From Lithodes maja (taxonomy: Eukaryota; Arthropoda; Malacostraca; Decapoda; Lithodidae), in assembly GCA_037953745.1 (NCBI GenBank), contig JBAKBP010012354.1, positions 1-64,000 on the forward strand: DNA of 64,000 nt. Direction: 5' to 3'. Each line of letters begins with the position of its first letter. Positions within the stretch are counted from its first letter, which is position 1. Under the pieces are notes generated by a model. That model was given only the letters and a program-made list of their open reading frames with translations, was not told the origin of the DNA and ran no database searches. Below, piece by piece: positions 32,367 through 45,286 of this stretch. A program made the translations under genes and the position numbers.

Positions 32367-34229
32367 TGTGACGCATGTCGAGTATGAGCATGCTGTACAG
32401 AACGCCCAGTCATGCCCCACTCTCGCTAGGATCGTCAGGGCAGGAACTTTGGCTGTAGTCTGTGTAGAGTTTTCTAACTTAGTTTATGTGAGCCGTTGTA
32501 CTATAAGTATTATAAATATGTATTTTGTTTTCATCTGAGTCAACGAGTTCTATTTTATATCATTAGTTATAAGTGTTGTGTGTGGGACTTATTTGTAATG
32601 ATGAGAGGAGAGAGAGAGATTACGTAACGGGGGCCAGTGAGTGCGCCATGAGGCAGGTAGGCCTAACTCCCCTCCTTCCTCCTCCCTCCTCCCTCTCAGT
32701 GCGTGGGAAATCCTTTGTCGATCCCAGATTGAGAGAGAATATTACGTAATGATTGCTAGTGGGCGGTCCTTAGTAGTTGGTGATATGCTCACTAGAGGGC
32801 CGAGTATAAAAAGGGAAGTCTCGCCGCATTTTCCTCAGAACTCATTAGGCAGAGCGACTTCTCATATCCCTTGCAACTATATATATATTCTTCCGACTGA
32901 TGTGAACTTTCCCTACTCTCTGTACCGCCTACCTTCTTCTTTTCCCGAACCCTTTTTAACCTCAATGACCCCTTTGGTGCAGATCTAGTCAGCCAAAGTA
33001 TTATCGCTTGAGTTCTCACGAGATATATGCCTATTAGATAGCCTATTTTGGAAGGGATAACTAGAATAGGATTGATTAATGTTTGTTGCACTCGTATATG
33101 CATTTCCCTGTGTATGATTATTCATGTTCCTGTTTTCTGCTGATCTAGGTGATGCTAGACTGGGATGAGGCTACTAGAGTTGTGATTCCCTATGAGTATT
33201 AGGTTTTGTTGAACCTGTACAATCGCAACGGAGACTTGGGAAGCCTAGGTGGTCTTTCTGACTGTGTACCGTGGGAGTTTAGCGCTGTGTTGCGAGTGAG
33301 GGCTTTTGCCTCTGCCACCCAACACTGTGCTAACTCGTTTGCTTGACTTTGAGAGGATCGCCAGGAGAGAACCAGATACTAGTGATCTGGATCTCTCAAG
33401 AGAGCATCCCGTCAATTACCGTAATTTGGCCGCACAGTCTTAAGGACCTCGCTAGGCTACGAGCCGCTTGCTCAGCCATTGTTTCCTAGCCTACTACATC
33501 CCAGCTAGACTTTGCTCGGTCAGCAGATACAGCATAGTATTGAAGCTTTCCTTATGTATGTTATTGTTTATGCACTATTGATTTCATGTGTGGCACGCAT
33601 AAGCTACTTTAGAGATTAGTGGCCCCCGAGCACAATCCTAGTAGGCTATGGCCAGTGCATTGTCGGAGTACTTCTTTTATATGTTTGCCATTTACTACTG
33701 TCTATTCTTCTAATTCTTCTTATGTCAATTTAAAGCCTTTAATATTAGTTAATTGCCAGTGTGTTGCTTATTGAAGTGCTGTTCAAAATCCGATACTTAC
33801 TTCTTACGAGTATCCGAGAAGCATCTAACTTTATCAGAAGATTCCTTGCTCGATGCTCGAGGACTATTGTTTAACGTAACGTAATAGTGCCGATCCGAAG
33901 TAGAGGGTGGAGGACTTCTTAAGTTCTTAGTCAAGGGTGGATTACTTCGGCTTCGGCCAACACTATTCTTTGGTGTTGTTGTATTTACTTCTTTGTTTGA
34001 TTGTTGACCAGACTAGATAACTCCCGTCTCTTTATTAGTCTGTTGTGAAACGCTAGTACCGAGTTCTTGTATACCCCGTTATAGCAGATAGAACTCTGGA
34101 GGGTATTGGTGTTTTTTTTGTTCGGCTGGCAGTACTCTGGGGTTGGGATCGTGTGTTTCCGTTGTGGCAGCGAGCCATACTCGAGTCCTGTTTGAGAGCC
34201 CTAGTGTACCCGAGTGCCCGGTCGTAACA
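32367..34229 (+). repeat. Element A 3' LTR
   Basis: 1863 bp, direct repeat of 24773-26627. It is 8 bp longer because of an extra 7-bp CCTCCCT unit and a 1-nt longer T-run near 34111. It is followed by the GTAG duplication and LINE sequence. Confidence 0.96.
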
Positions 34230-34233
34230 GTAG

Positions 34234-34480
34234 GAGGAGAGATGGTGTTCAACAGAGGGAAAAGTAGAGGAAAGTCTGTGAATATTGCAGAAGTTAATAG
34301 AAGGAGTAACAGGCAGAGGTCCAGGTAATTTTGTGGGTTTGTCAGGGGAAGGACGGGTGGGTGTGGGGGCATTTATTGTCCCCCCCCCCCCCCCCCTTGG
34401 GGACTCCGAGGCTGGGCTAAAGTGCATGTTTAGTGTAGTGAAGTGGATAGGAGGAAGCTGTGTTTGTGAGAGCTAGCTGG
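34234..34480 (-). pseudogene. LINE 5' part, continuation of 22026-24772
   Basis: On the minus strand it encodes a Pro-rich stretch, then SINFCNIHRLSSTFPSVEHHLSS, the start of the LINE endonuclease domain. It is cut at the GTAG duplication, where element A inserted. The remainder (KPDLLFLTETQ...) is at 24772 downward. A C-run of about 18 nt near 34380-34397 lies in the upstream part. The outer boundary of the LINE is uncertain. Confidence 0.75.
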
Positions 34481-35239
34481 ATTACTCTTAGTGTAAATGA
34501 GGCACAAAGAAAATCAGTAAGAAAGGCCAAGCAAATGAAACAGGAGTTCCAGCGACTACTTATCACATGCCTATAGCCTCACCTGGGTCTAGCCCTGATC
34601 AATTGGTGCCTACAATGTGTGTGTGTGTGTGAGCCTAACAAAAATAAAAAGGAAACTAGAAGGCTTGGTATGAACAAAAACAGGCCAGACAGGTAAGAGA
34701 GAGAGAGAGAGAGAGAGAGTGTATGTGACAGGTGAAGGTTAAGGGCCGACACTGTTGTGTGGTCGTGTCACAATGTTTTAGTCTGGGACACATTTTTTAG
34801 AGACACTTGATGTGGGAGGAGGAGGAGGAGGAAGAAGAGATATATAATGTTTATGTGTAGAAAATCGTATAACGGTAGCCAGAGTAAACTGTCAAAACGC
34901 ATCATGATTCTGGTTAGTTCATGTCTTGCTTTGCGGCAGTGTTTTAAATGTGGTGTACTTATTAAGAACTTATGCAGTAGATACATTATCGCTGAACATA
35001 AAATATGAAAGACTTGAACATTATGTGAACAATAAATTAAGGCAGATAGTTAATGTCTTAATCATATACACAAAGATTAATGGTATGTATATATTCTGAC
35101 ATACGGAGCCCTGTATGTGTTTATTTAGAGTTAAGAGTTGAAGGAGTGCCGAATTTACCGGGGCGGCGAAGCAGACCAGCGAGCGAGGGAACCAGCTCGC
35201 CCGCATACCAGCAAACAAGCTTCACACCTGCGTGCGTCA
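34481..35239. other. Non-coding spacer with short microsatellites
   Basis: No gene is visible. It contains a (GT)n tract near 34616-34632, a (GA)n tract near 34698-34719 and a (GGA)n tract near 34817-34835. The remainder is AT-rich. Confidence 0.6.
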
Positions 35240-35242
35240 TAT

Positions 35243-35276
<34 letters not shown>
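35240..35276 (+). repeat. Homopolymer run of G, about 35 nt
   Basis: An uninterrupted G-run immediately upstream of element D's LTR region. It could form a G-quadruplex, and its exact length is likely unreliable in any assembly. Confidence 0.9.
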
Positions 35277-35277
<1 letters not shown>

Positions 35278-37628
35278 AATTTGATGGGTGATTGACGTCA
35301 TTACACAACCTGGCCCCTCCTTTCGGACCCTGCAAACTACTTCGATGACCCGACGCTATGACGATCATCGATGCCATTGGACCACACATCTGCTACGCAA
35401 CTAGAGGAGCTGTGATTGGGGCACGCACCATCCCCGCCTCCTGATTCGTTCCTACACCATCATTGCATAGTATATAAGACCCGAGTAGTGGGCATTCAAA
35501 TCAGTCACATTTGGAGTTGGGAAGGTGAACAAACAGCTGGAGGAAGACCGGGGTGAAGTATTATAATGGGATTGTGACTATCAGTCAGATTATATAAGTG
35601 TGTGTAAGTGGGTTCGGTGTAAACACTTATGTTGGTTAGTGAGATATGTGATTGTGAATTAACGTTAACGCTACTATTATGTACTTAACTATTTAGTTGA
35701 CTGACTTGTGGACTAAAGCAACTCTTTAAGTAATTGGGTTATGATAAAAGTAATACTATTGTTTTATATTAATACTTACGAGTTCTTTCATTTTCTTTTA
35801 ATTAAGGCTTACATTCCTGGTAAGAACAAGAACGGTGATACTATTGTCTCATATTAGTAATATCCCCTTAGACTAACAGGGCTGTTTTAATGTTACTTCT
35901 AGTAATTTCCTAAGCTGAAGAAAATTCTTTTAGCTTCAAAATATTATTTTTGCTTTTCATATTATTTGAGTGAGACCTGAATCGAATCTATGAAGCGATC
36001 CTGTAACTTAATTTACTCATAATCAAACCTCAATGTTACGTGGTAAAGAAACACATTTATCTAATTATTAAATATATATCTAACTTTTTATGTGACTTTG
36101 ATATTAATCCTGATAATAATAATATAATACTATTAACGTAAGACAAGAACCAAGAATAATAACTACATTAAATATAAATAAAGTAGACGTGCCGTTTTGC
36201 CCAAAATAAAAACGGCACACCCAACTCTGCGATGGGTTACCATCATCACTACTAATACCATCGCCTCTCTCTCCCTTATATCTGGTTTCTAGAACGCATC
36301 CCTCTTATCCCTTTGATATCTGTCCCCCTCTCTGCACCTGAGAACCTTTTCCTCTGCCTATCTCTCTCAGTTTCCATATCTTTCACTACCTTTTATTAAT
36401 ATTATACCCCCTCTGGTTAACTCTGCATAATCAGCTTCATGCTGGCCAGTTGTATTGTGCGTTAAGGTCTTATATAACCCATGTATGTTAGTTGTTAAGA
36501 TAAGTTGATCACGAAGCATTGGTTGGCATTCATATTGTTCAGTACCGCTTCCTATAATTATTAGTGTTCTGCTGGATTAGATAATGCTAGACTAGGAGTC
36601 TGATACTATAAGCTATTGTTTCCGATGGGTGCTGGCTTTAGTTAAAAGCTGCACGACATACCTGAGAACTGGAGTTGATTGGGTAAATTCTAGTCTGTGT
36701 GCCATTGAGAGTAGAGCATGCACGAATGAGGGCTTTTTGCCTATACCATTCTGCACTGTTCTAAGCTCGGTTGTTTGTCTTTGAGGTACGCCAGGAGAAC
36801 GCTTAATACTTCGGTATTAAGGTTTCTCAAAAGAGGTACCCTTCACTATAACGTAATACTTGACGCACAGACTTGAGAATTGCACTAGGCTATGCGGCAT
36901 GCCAGGCGCACCAGTATCTCGTATCATTGACTCTAGCTAGACTTTATCAGTCATAGTAGACATTAAGACGTATATTAAACCAATTACTCTTATTATGCAT
37001 ACCCGTTTATGATAACACAAGCATTTCGCAGCCTAGTTTGATGTATTGAGACACAAACGACTTAGGCTCTTTTTGTTGATAGGAATACTGCATTGTCGTG
37101 GCGATTATTATTATTGTTGTAGTGTTTAGGATATTCTTGGCTCCGACTGCATCATATATCCTGCCTTTTGTGAGCATAGCCTGCTCGAGCATTGTTCCGC
37201 TGCCTGCCTTTTTGGGTTCCATTTCCGATTCGAGCATCTTGATAGCATCTAACATTTAAAGAAGATTCCTTGTTGGTGTTGAAGGACTTTAGTGCACTTT
37301 CTTTCATGCAGGAGTGACTGACATTTATTGATTAAAGTAACGTAAGCTGTAACTTCTCTTACCACCTTACTTTGCATACCATAACCAAGCACCTTCAGTT
37401 ATAGGTAGTAATAGGCTGTTTTCACATAACATTAAGCCTAGAGTAGACGCACATTTATTGAGAGTTTGATAACCTATTATTGCATATAGAACTCTGGAGA
37501 GTATTTGTGTTCTTTGTTCACTGGGAATATACATCAGAGGTTGGATCTAGCGCTTTCCGTTGTAGCATTTATGCCATTACTAGTCCAATGAATAAGAGCC
37601 CTGATATATTTAAACCTCAGTCGTAACA
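35277..37628 (+). repeat. Element D 5' LTR (left boundary approximate)
   Basis: The right end is clear: CAGTCGTAACA, then AATGGCGACC. The left end is not, because D has no 3' LTR to compare; I place it at or just after the G-run. Support for it being an LTR: a TGACGTCA palindrome near 35295, TATATAAG at 35471-35478, and homology with A's LTR leader (GAGGGCTTTTTGCCT, GCCAGGAG plus hairpin, AATGCTAGACT). A stem-loop at 36802-36821 has a TTCG loop. Confidence 0.7.
36795..36828 (+). other. Conserved GCCAGGA hairpin in element D LTR leader
   Basis: CTTAATAC (36802-36809), loop TTCG, GTATTAAG (36814-36821), enclosed by GAGAA/TTCTC. Eight perfect pairs are closed by a TTCG tetraloop, at the same place as the hairpins of A, B, C and E. 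Confidence 0.7.
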
Positions 37629-37845
37629 AATGGCGACCCTACCTAGGATTTGGTGAACCTACATTTATTAGCAGGGAACATTTGTTGTTTTGGGGAATAT
37701 TTTGCGGGGATCAGCAAGAATAATTTTTTTTTGCAACATAGTATAGCCCTTGAGTATTTCCGATAATTTGTGTGTGTATATTGAGGTATAAGAGTTTGGG
37801 GTGCTTCTTTTCTGAATATTGAGGTGAGATATTTTTGTGAGCATC
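37629..37845 (+). promoter_or_regulatory. Element D primer-binding site and leader
   Basis: AATGGCGACCCTACCTAGG follows the LTR. The leader has an uninterrupted T-run and no ORF, and its last ~50 nt before the ATG closely match the E leader. Confidence 0.7.
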
Positions 37846-40800
37846 ATGTCTTATACCGGATCAGAGGAGAATGGAGACACAGTACGTAATGTCGAAACTG
37901 AGGAACAGCAGCATGATGAAAGGGTTAATCAGGTGAACTGTGAGGAGGATGCTAGGATATTTTTGCAATGGCCTGTTACTGCCGAGCGGTTGGAGGGTAT
38001 GGATCGGTACGGTCTTCAATGCCTGGCCACAGCTATCGGTCATGCGGGTACTAGCAGCATGACCAGGGATAACTTGATAACGTGTGTACTGGGCAGGGTG
38101 ACTGGTGAGCGAGATGGGTTGAGTGCTCAGAGCCCTTTGGCCATGCTTCCCCAACACTCGACTCCCAGCCATCCCAGTAGTTTGCCGACCCCGAGTACGC
38201 TTCCACAGTTGGGTGGTGACTGGCAGGGTGGGTTGCCCCTGGGGGGACCACCGGTAATTTCAAACATTGTAGCACCTTCACCTCCTCAAGGGTTAACTCC
38301 AGAATTATTGCCTCAGCTCGAATTAGCTAAGCTTCAGCAGCAACAAAGGGCATGTGAGCTTCAGCAGCAAATAGAATTAGCCAAGATAGAAGAGAGAAAA
38401 ACTATCAGTCAAGCAAAAATCCAAGCTGATTTAGAGTCGACTAGGTACTGTGCCAACAGGGACGTAGAGAAGTCGCGGGTAGAGGCAACGGGACAGCGAC
38501 TTGGGGCTGGTAACCGTGTTCATGATCAGCCTCTCTCGCACTTATTGAATCTGGTTCCGGTGTTTGATGAGAGTGGGGTAACAGAATTTTTCGCACGCTT
38601 TGAGAAGTGCCAGGAACACCAGTGGCCAGAGAATAAATGGGCAGCACTTGTATCCTCTAGATTAATAGGCAAGGGTCTTAAAGCCTACGATGCGTTACCT
38701 TTTGAGTCATGTATTGTGTATGAGGATCTCAAGGAGGCTGTCCTGAGGGCTTATGAACTGCAACCAGAAACGTACCGTTTGAAGTTCCGGGGTGTAACCA
38801 AGGGAAGAGATAGCACCTTTTTGGAACACGCCCGGGACTTGTCCGATGCTATGGGGAACTGGCTCCGATCTGAGAAGGTAACAACATTTGATGGAATTCA
38901 GCAGTTAATGATGTTGGAGCAGTTCTTTAAGAGCACGGGCGGTGATCTAACTTTGAACTTAAAGGAGAAAAACCCAAGAACTCTAGTAGAAGCAGCAGAA
39001 ATGGCTGATCTACGGCTGTCGTTGATTCGGGGTTGCGGGTCCTCACAGAAGTACGATGCAAGTGCTAAGGACCGTTATCCTCCCCCTCCCCGTAGCAATG
39101 ACACATTTAAACAAAAGAGCAATGAAACTAAAACTGAATCCAAACCTAACACCACGCCGTATAAGAAAAGTCAGGGGCCTTTTACATCACAGTATAAGCC
39201 GAAACCGAAATTTATGTGTTTTAAGTGCCACAAGGAGGGTCATAAAGCAAATGAGTGCCCTAGTCGACCTCCTCCGGCAGCCGTGTCTTTTGCTCACGGC
39301 ATTGGAGTGTTCAAGAGGACATCGGAGTTTGTTAGAGGCAATTCTTCCGAGGTAAATACACTGCCAGTGCAGAAGGATCCGGAAGGCTTATTCCCTGTCC
39401 GTGATGCCTTTAGTGACCACAGGGGACTCGGTTGTGTGGAGTGGGGGGGTAGAAGACATGAGGTGAGAATTTTGCGTGACACTGGGGCATCGCAAACACT
39501 GTTGAGAAATTTCACTGGTAAACCTGTAAATCCGGCGCGGGTGGTTGTGGTTCAGGGAGTTAATGCAACAAGGTCATACCCGCTTGTAATAATGAAGATG
39601 GAAGTTGATGGTGTGACTCGTGACCTGGATGTAGGAATTGTGGAGAAGTTACCTGTTGGGGGCGTCGACCTCCTTCTCGGCAACGACTTTGCGGGGCCTA
39701 CTTCTGAGGCTCCACCCTTAGTCGTTGCCGAGAAGCCGGCCGACGTGAGTAGGGAGGAGCAGGAGTGGGTTGAGAAGTGTCAGGTGCAACCTATGGCGTG
39801 TGTTGTCACCAGATCTCTTGCATCCAGGGAGTCACATTCTGGTCAACAGTCTTTAGACAAGCGGAGGAAAGGTACCGAGAAGGGGTTGAAAGTTGATGCG
39901 GTTGAGAGTTTAGTATCAACGGACATTCTCGGGGACTCATTATTAGGACCAATTTTCGTGTCTGGAGAAGACCCATTAACTGTTTCTAAGAAGGCAGAGG
40001 ATGGGCTTAAAAAGACGAAGAGACAGCAACGATACACAGAGAGAGAGCAACGGGAGGCTAAATTCAATGTAGGAGGGGGGCATGAGTTGTTTCGCAAACA
40101 CTTAGATAAGCTTGCTACTTCGGACATTCGTAAATTGCAATTAGAAGACCCGGAGGTTCTTGAATGTGGTACCGGTGCTGTCGAGTTGGAGGAGGACAGT
40201 GATGCACTGTCGGGAGATTTTTTTTTCATAGATGGCATATTGTACCGGCGATTCCAAGATCCGCAGAGGAATTGGGAGGAGGGTCAGGAGAGGTAGACCA
40301 GCTGGTCGTGCCGAGGGTTTGCAGGGAAAGCTTACTTAGGTTGGCTCATGATGTACCACTGGCGGGACATCTGGGTGTCCGTAAGACGGTTGCAGCCTTT
40401 GGAAAATTATTTTGGTGGCCTGGTCTGAGAGCACAAGTTGTGTCATGGGTGGCAATGTGTGATGTGTGTCAGAAGGTTGGCAAACCAAATCAGAGCATTC
40501 CTAAGGCGCTGTTACACCCCATTCCTGTCAGTGGGCCTCCCTTTAGTAAGGTTATAGTTGATATGGTTGGCCCCCTTCCCCCTACAAGTGCCGGAAACAA
40601 GTTTCTCCTGACCATCATGGATGTGGCAACAAGGTACCCTGACGCGTACCCTATGAGAAATGGGTCAGCGAAGACGGTGGTCCGAAACTTGCTAGTGTAT
40701 TTTTCCCGGTATGGTTACCCGCAGGAGATTCAGTCAGACCAAGGATCCAACTTCACTTCTAACCTCTTTGTTCAAACAATGCAGCAGCAAGGGATTGTTA

Positions 40801-41803
40801 CGGCTGTGTCATCTGCGTATCATCCGGAGAGCCAGGGTGTGTTAGAGCGATGGCACTCAACCTTAAAATCTATGCTTCGTTGTTATTGCTTTGAGAATGG
40901 GAAAAATTGAGATCTTGGCCTGCCATATGTTTTATTTGCTGCATGGGAGGTACCTGGGGAAAGTTTGGGATTCAGGCCTAATGAGCTCGTCTTTGGAAAC
41001 CGTGTCAGAGGGCCTCTCCATATGGTTAAAGAAATATGGGAGGGTGCAGAAAAACCTTGTTCTATGCTCAAGTATGTCCTCGACAGTCGAGAACGGATGT
41101 TGCGCAGTCTGGAGTTGGCTGGCCGTAATTTGACTAGCTCTCACGCCCTCATGAAGGACAGGTACGACCTCAAGGTTAAACTCAGGGAGTTTCACGTGGG
41201 GCAGGAGGTGTTGATTCTACTGCCCCTTGTAGGTCACCCCTTATCCGCGAAGTACACTGGTCCTTATAGGGTGGTGGAGAAGCTATCGGACCTGGATTAC
41301 TTGGTAGCCACTCCAGACAGACGTAAGCGCAATCAGTTATGCCACGTTAATCTCATGAAGGAGTATGTGAGGCACCTCCCTGAGCCTCTCACTGTGCCTG
41401 TGATGACGTTTAGCAGTCAAGGTGGAGAAGGAGAACGGGACAGTCAAGCTCAGGTGGAGGATAACTGGGATCATCATGTCTCTGCGAACCAGTGGGCGGG
41501 AAATACGAACCAGGCGGCTCAGGAAGCGTTGCAACACTTACCTGAGCATCATCGTGTGGCTGTGGAGCGCCTGTTCGGTTCATACCCCTCTGTTTTTGAG
41601 GAGCACCCAGGCCTCACTACCCTAGAGGTGCACGACGTGGACGTAGGAGACCACCCCCCTTTCAAGTCAGTTCCCTATAGGGTGCCCACTATTAAACTGC
41701 CGGCCCTCCGGGCGGAGTTGGAGTATATGTTAACAAGGCGGCTGATTGAGAAAGGGGTGGTGAAGTGGACATCTCCCGTCACGCTGTAACCAAAACCGGA
41801 TGG
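37846..41803 (+). pseudogene. Element D gag-PR-INT-RT polyprotein, decayed and 3'-truncated
   Basis: Gag starts at the ATG at 37846. In order: Pro-rich region, a Gln-rich helix, capsid-like region (NLVPVFDESGVTEFFARFEKC), CCHC knuckle (CFKCHKEGHKANEC), protease (DTGASQTLL, LLLGNDF), HHCC finger, integrase core (IQSDQGSNFTS, GVLERW), integrase C-terminal domain and the start of RT (WTSPVTL). Breaks: a frameshift near 40285, a TGA at 40907-40909 where Trp is expected (NGKxWDLGL), and a TAA at 41787-41789 where Gln is expected (LQPKPDG). The gene stops at 41803, where element E begins; no remaining RT, RNase H or 3' LTR of D is found in the window. Confidence 0.9.
39673..39735 (+). other. Inverted repeat inside protease coding region of D
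   Basis: Arms 39673-39688 and 39720-39735 are perfect 16-nt complements (all Watson-Crick), with a 31-nt loop. D has GAGAAG in the right arm where A, B and C have GAGAGG, so a G-U pair is replaced by an A-U pair. Confidence 0.85.
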
Positions 41804-44800
41804 TGTTACGATCTAGGTTCTCAAAGACACAGGGCTCTTCAACATTGGACTAGATAATGGCAAAAAGCAACAACGGTAACACTAGATCCAACCCCTGCCT
41901 TAAGCACTGGAAAACAAAACACCATTACCGCCCTGAGTCGTGCCTGGACAACGAGGTATCCAATGACTCGGTAACTTCATTAAAATCTCCGACTGGCAAT
42001 CTTGTAAGTGACCCACGAGGTAAAGCTAACCTTCTTGCGGATATTTTCTCCACCAACTCAACCTTAGATGAAATAAATCAAGATGTCCCTGTACTTAATT
42101 TTAATTCGCCTGAAATTCCCTCACTTAAGATCCACACCAGACATGTCAAAACTATTTTACAGAATCTCTCAGTAGATAAGGCTCCTGGTCCAGATGAAAT
42201 TCCTCCAATAGTACTTAAGAATTGCTCCTTGTTGCTCGCTCCTGTATTGGCAAAAAATTTCCGTCTGTGTACTCATACCTCATGCTTCCCAGTACCCTGG
42301 AAAGAAGCAAACATCCATCCAGGTCCTAAAAAAGGTGCCTCTTCAGATCCATCAAACTACAGACCAATAGCTATAACTTCCACTCATGGTAAAGTCTTTG
42401 AAATTATATTAAATAATCACATAATTAAGCATCTTGAGAATAATAAATTAATCAGTGATAGGCAATATGGTTTTAGACGATGTCGATCAACTGCAGACAT
42501 GCTTTGCCTTCTTACGCATCAAATCAACCAAGCTACAGACCAACATGGTGAAACACATACAATAGCACTGGATATATCAAAGGCATTTGATAGAGTCTAG
42601 CATCAATCCTTATTGTCGAAGATGTCACACTACGGCCTTGCATCATTAGTTCCACTAATTTCTTCTTATCTTCATAACAGAAAAATACGTGTAATGGTAG
42701 ATGGCCTTTATTCTCAATTTCACTCAATAAATGCTGGTGTTCCCCAGGGATCAGTTTTGGCCCCAATTCTGTTCCTCATTCATATCAATGATCTCATATC
42801 TACCACTCATAATCCAATACATTCCTACGCAGATGACTCAACACTCCACAGTTCCTTCACATTTACCAATTCTTTCACCCAACCCGATCTTATAAATTCA
42901 AAAATAAACACTGCAATTTCTCTGAACCAGGACCTTTCTAGAATTGATGGATGGGGACAAAAGAATCTAGTTTCCTTTAATGCACAGAAAACCAAATACA
43001 TTCAATTTTCTAACCGACAGAATCTCACTGACTCCCATATATTTTTTAATGATGTAAATATTCCCACTTCCCCTAGTATTGACATTCTCGGTGTAACATT
43101 AACTACTAACTTGAGCTGGACACATTATGTTAGAAGCATTGCTAAGAATGCCTCTAAAAAACTGGGACTCCTGTACAGAGTTCGAGAATTCTTCACTGAC
43201 GAGCAGTTGGCCATGATATATAAAAGTCATGTGCGTTCTCAGATGGATTACTGTTCACCTCTCTGGGGTGGAAGTGGAGTGGTTGCATTGAGGCAGTTGG
43301 ACAAAATTCAAAATAAAGCTATTAGATTAATCAATAACCCTGCAATCACACAGGACCTTCCTACATTATCCATACGAAGAAACGTTGCATCCCTTGCATT
43401 ATTCTACAGATATTTTCACAGCAATTGTTCCGAGGAACTTGCTTCAATTGTGCCGCCTCTCCACATCTTTCCGCGTAGAACTAGGGCAGCTGAGAGCGCC
43501 CATGAATTTACACTTTCTCCTCCACAATGCAGAACTTCTGCTTATCAGAATTAATTTATCCCCAGAGCTACTACTCTTTGGAATTCACTTCCCTCGAATT
43601 GCTTTCCACAAACTTACAATCTGCAAATGTTTAAATCCAGTTGTTACAAACATTTTATGAATGGAGGATGCTTTTAGGCAGATGAACCTTTTTGTTTTAT
43701 CTGTGTTTTTCCTTCCTCCGTTCATTGTCTCTTTAAAAAAAAAAAAAAAAAAAATGGTGCACACACACTAGGCTGACGCTCAATGAAACAGCCTATTCTC
43801 AAACAGTAAAAGATTACTTGATTATGTTACACAAAGAAAAGATAGGTAACGTGATTAATTAACGTTACAGTAGATACTCAAATAACTGGCACTCCTGTAT
43901 TAAAGAAAGTGCAATGCTAGTCCTGCAACATCAACTGGAAACTTCTGAAATAAGTCTGATGCTGGGAAGATGTTCGTAAAGAATCTTGAACAATTATAAT
44001 GCAGAATACAGGTCACAATAAATGCTAGGACATATAGTAATAATAGGCAGGCGAATAATAAAGACTGCGCAAAGGTAGTAATGCTCGACAACTAAAGAAA
44101 TGCTTCGTGACACAACGCAACAGCCTACTCGGGTTGCGCAACTCAACAACAACCTCGGCTCAAAAGTGCAGTGAATAATAATGTTGCATACATATAATAA
44201 TGGGGCTTATCTCTAACCAGTGTCTGCTCAGTTAATAAAGTCTAGCTGGGGTATCAAGGCAGGGCAACAATGGGCGAGCATGCGGCTCATAGCCTAACGT
44301 TGTCCGAGGGTGGGATAATGAAGATTACGTTATATGACGGGGATGCTCTCTTGATAAATCTAGGTCTCTAGTACCTAGCTCTATCCTGGCGATCCCTCAG
44401 AAGTCAACACAAAGAGGCAGCACTATGTTGTGAGGGATAGGCTATGGCCCTCTCACACCACAGCGCAGTGCTCACAAAGTAAACCAACCCGAAGACAACT
44501 TAGGCTCCCACAGTACCTGTCGATGTCGTGCAGAGCTTAGCTAACACTGCACACATCGGAGACAACGACACAATAACCTTACCCCTAGTCTAGCTTTAGA
44601 TAACCAAGCAGAATCACTCAACACCTTGCAAGGGAAACATATACCGGTTTACAACCTTCCCGAGAGAGGACACATACGAAAAGTCCGTCTCTCTAAACCT
44701 CAATAAAGCATAATACCTCCTTAACCTAATACATGGAAATATCTGAGAGCTTCGCGTACAATACGACTGGTCGACGGTGAACGTCTATGCTGAAACCAGA

Positions 44801-45286
44801 AGGGATGTTGAGTTTAATAAAGATTAGAGAATGAGAAAGGAGAAGTCGAGAGAGAGAAATAGTATGCAAAGTCGCGAGTATGGGGGACAGAATTGCAAAG
44901 GATGTAGGCGATACGCGTGTCAGGCAAGCTCTGAGCTGGTAAAGAACACGAGGCAGCGACGGGAAGGGACTAGTTGACCACCCGGCCGCCAGTGCCGTCA
45001 GCGCCCAAGCGAGCCGCGTCATAGCTCACCTCGCTGCCGGGTGTACCCCCTCACACTCTCTCGCTCGCCTCCCACACAAGCAACATTTATATTATAGCGA
45101 ATATAAAATATTAGGCGCGGTCAGAGACCAAAACAAAGATCATTTCTAGACTGTCTGTGGCAACACGACACTAATGAAATAAAGCAGATCATTCTAGGAC
45201 AACTGTAGCCTATCCCCCTATCCTGGCGAGCGCTAGCGAGCTGCAATGCCCCACGCAACCATTCTGCTAACGCCGGAGGCGTCACA
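41804..45286 (-). repeat. Element E 3' LTR, split by a LINE
   Basis: Matches 51076-52781 on either side of the LINE at 41977-43754. Starts TGTTACGATC and ends GGCGTCACA, followed by the polypurine tract complement. Leader hairpin stem at 44360-44378. Confidence 0.92.
41977..43754 (+). pseudogene. 5'-truncated LINE with RT, inserted in element E 3' LTR
   Basis: Plus-strand non-LTR retrotransposon fragment ending in a 20-nt A-run (43735-43754). RT motifs in order: VDKAPGPDEIPPIVLKNC, SNYRPIAITS, SDRQYGFRRCRSTADM, LDISKAFDRV, GVPQGSVLAPILFL and SYADDSTLH (catalytic pair intact), then a C-terminal RSQMDYCSPLWGG domain. A TAG at 42598-42600 replaces the expected Trp after AFDRV, and a frameshift follows near 43555. 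Endonuclease is missing. It belongs to the same broad clade as the LINE at 22026 but to a different family. Only one shared T is available as target duplication. Confidence 0.88.

Larger units (their letters stand above)
24769..34233 (+). mobile_element. Element A: Gmr1-like Ty3/gypsy LTR retrotransposon with uninterrupted ORF
   Basis: Plus-strand element with LTRs 24773-26627 and 32367-34229 and a 4-bp target duplication GTAG (24769-24772, 34230-34233). It is inserted in the endonuclease region of a minus-strand LINE, which resumes in register on the far side. I count about three substitutions plus a 7-bp and a 1-bp indel between the LTRs, so insertion is recent. It is the only copy here whose gag-pol is a single open frame. 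It belongs to the same family as B. Confidence 0.95.
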
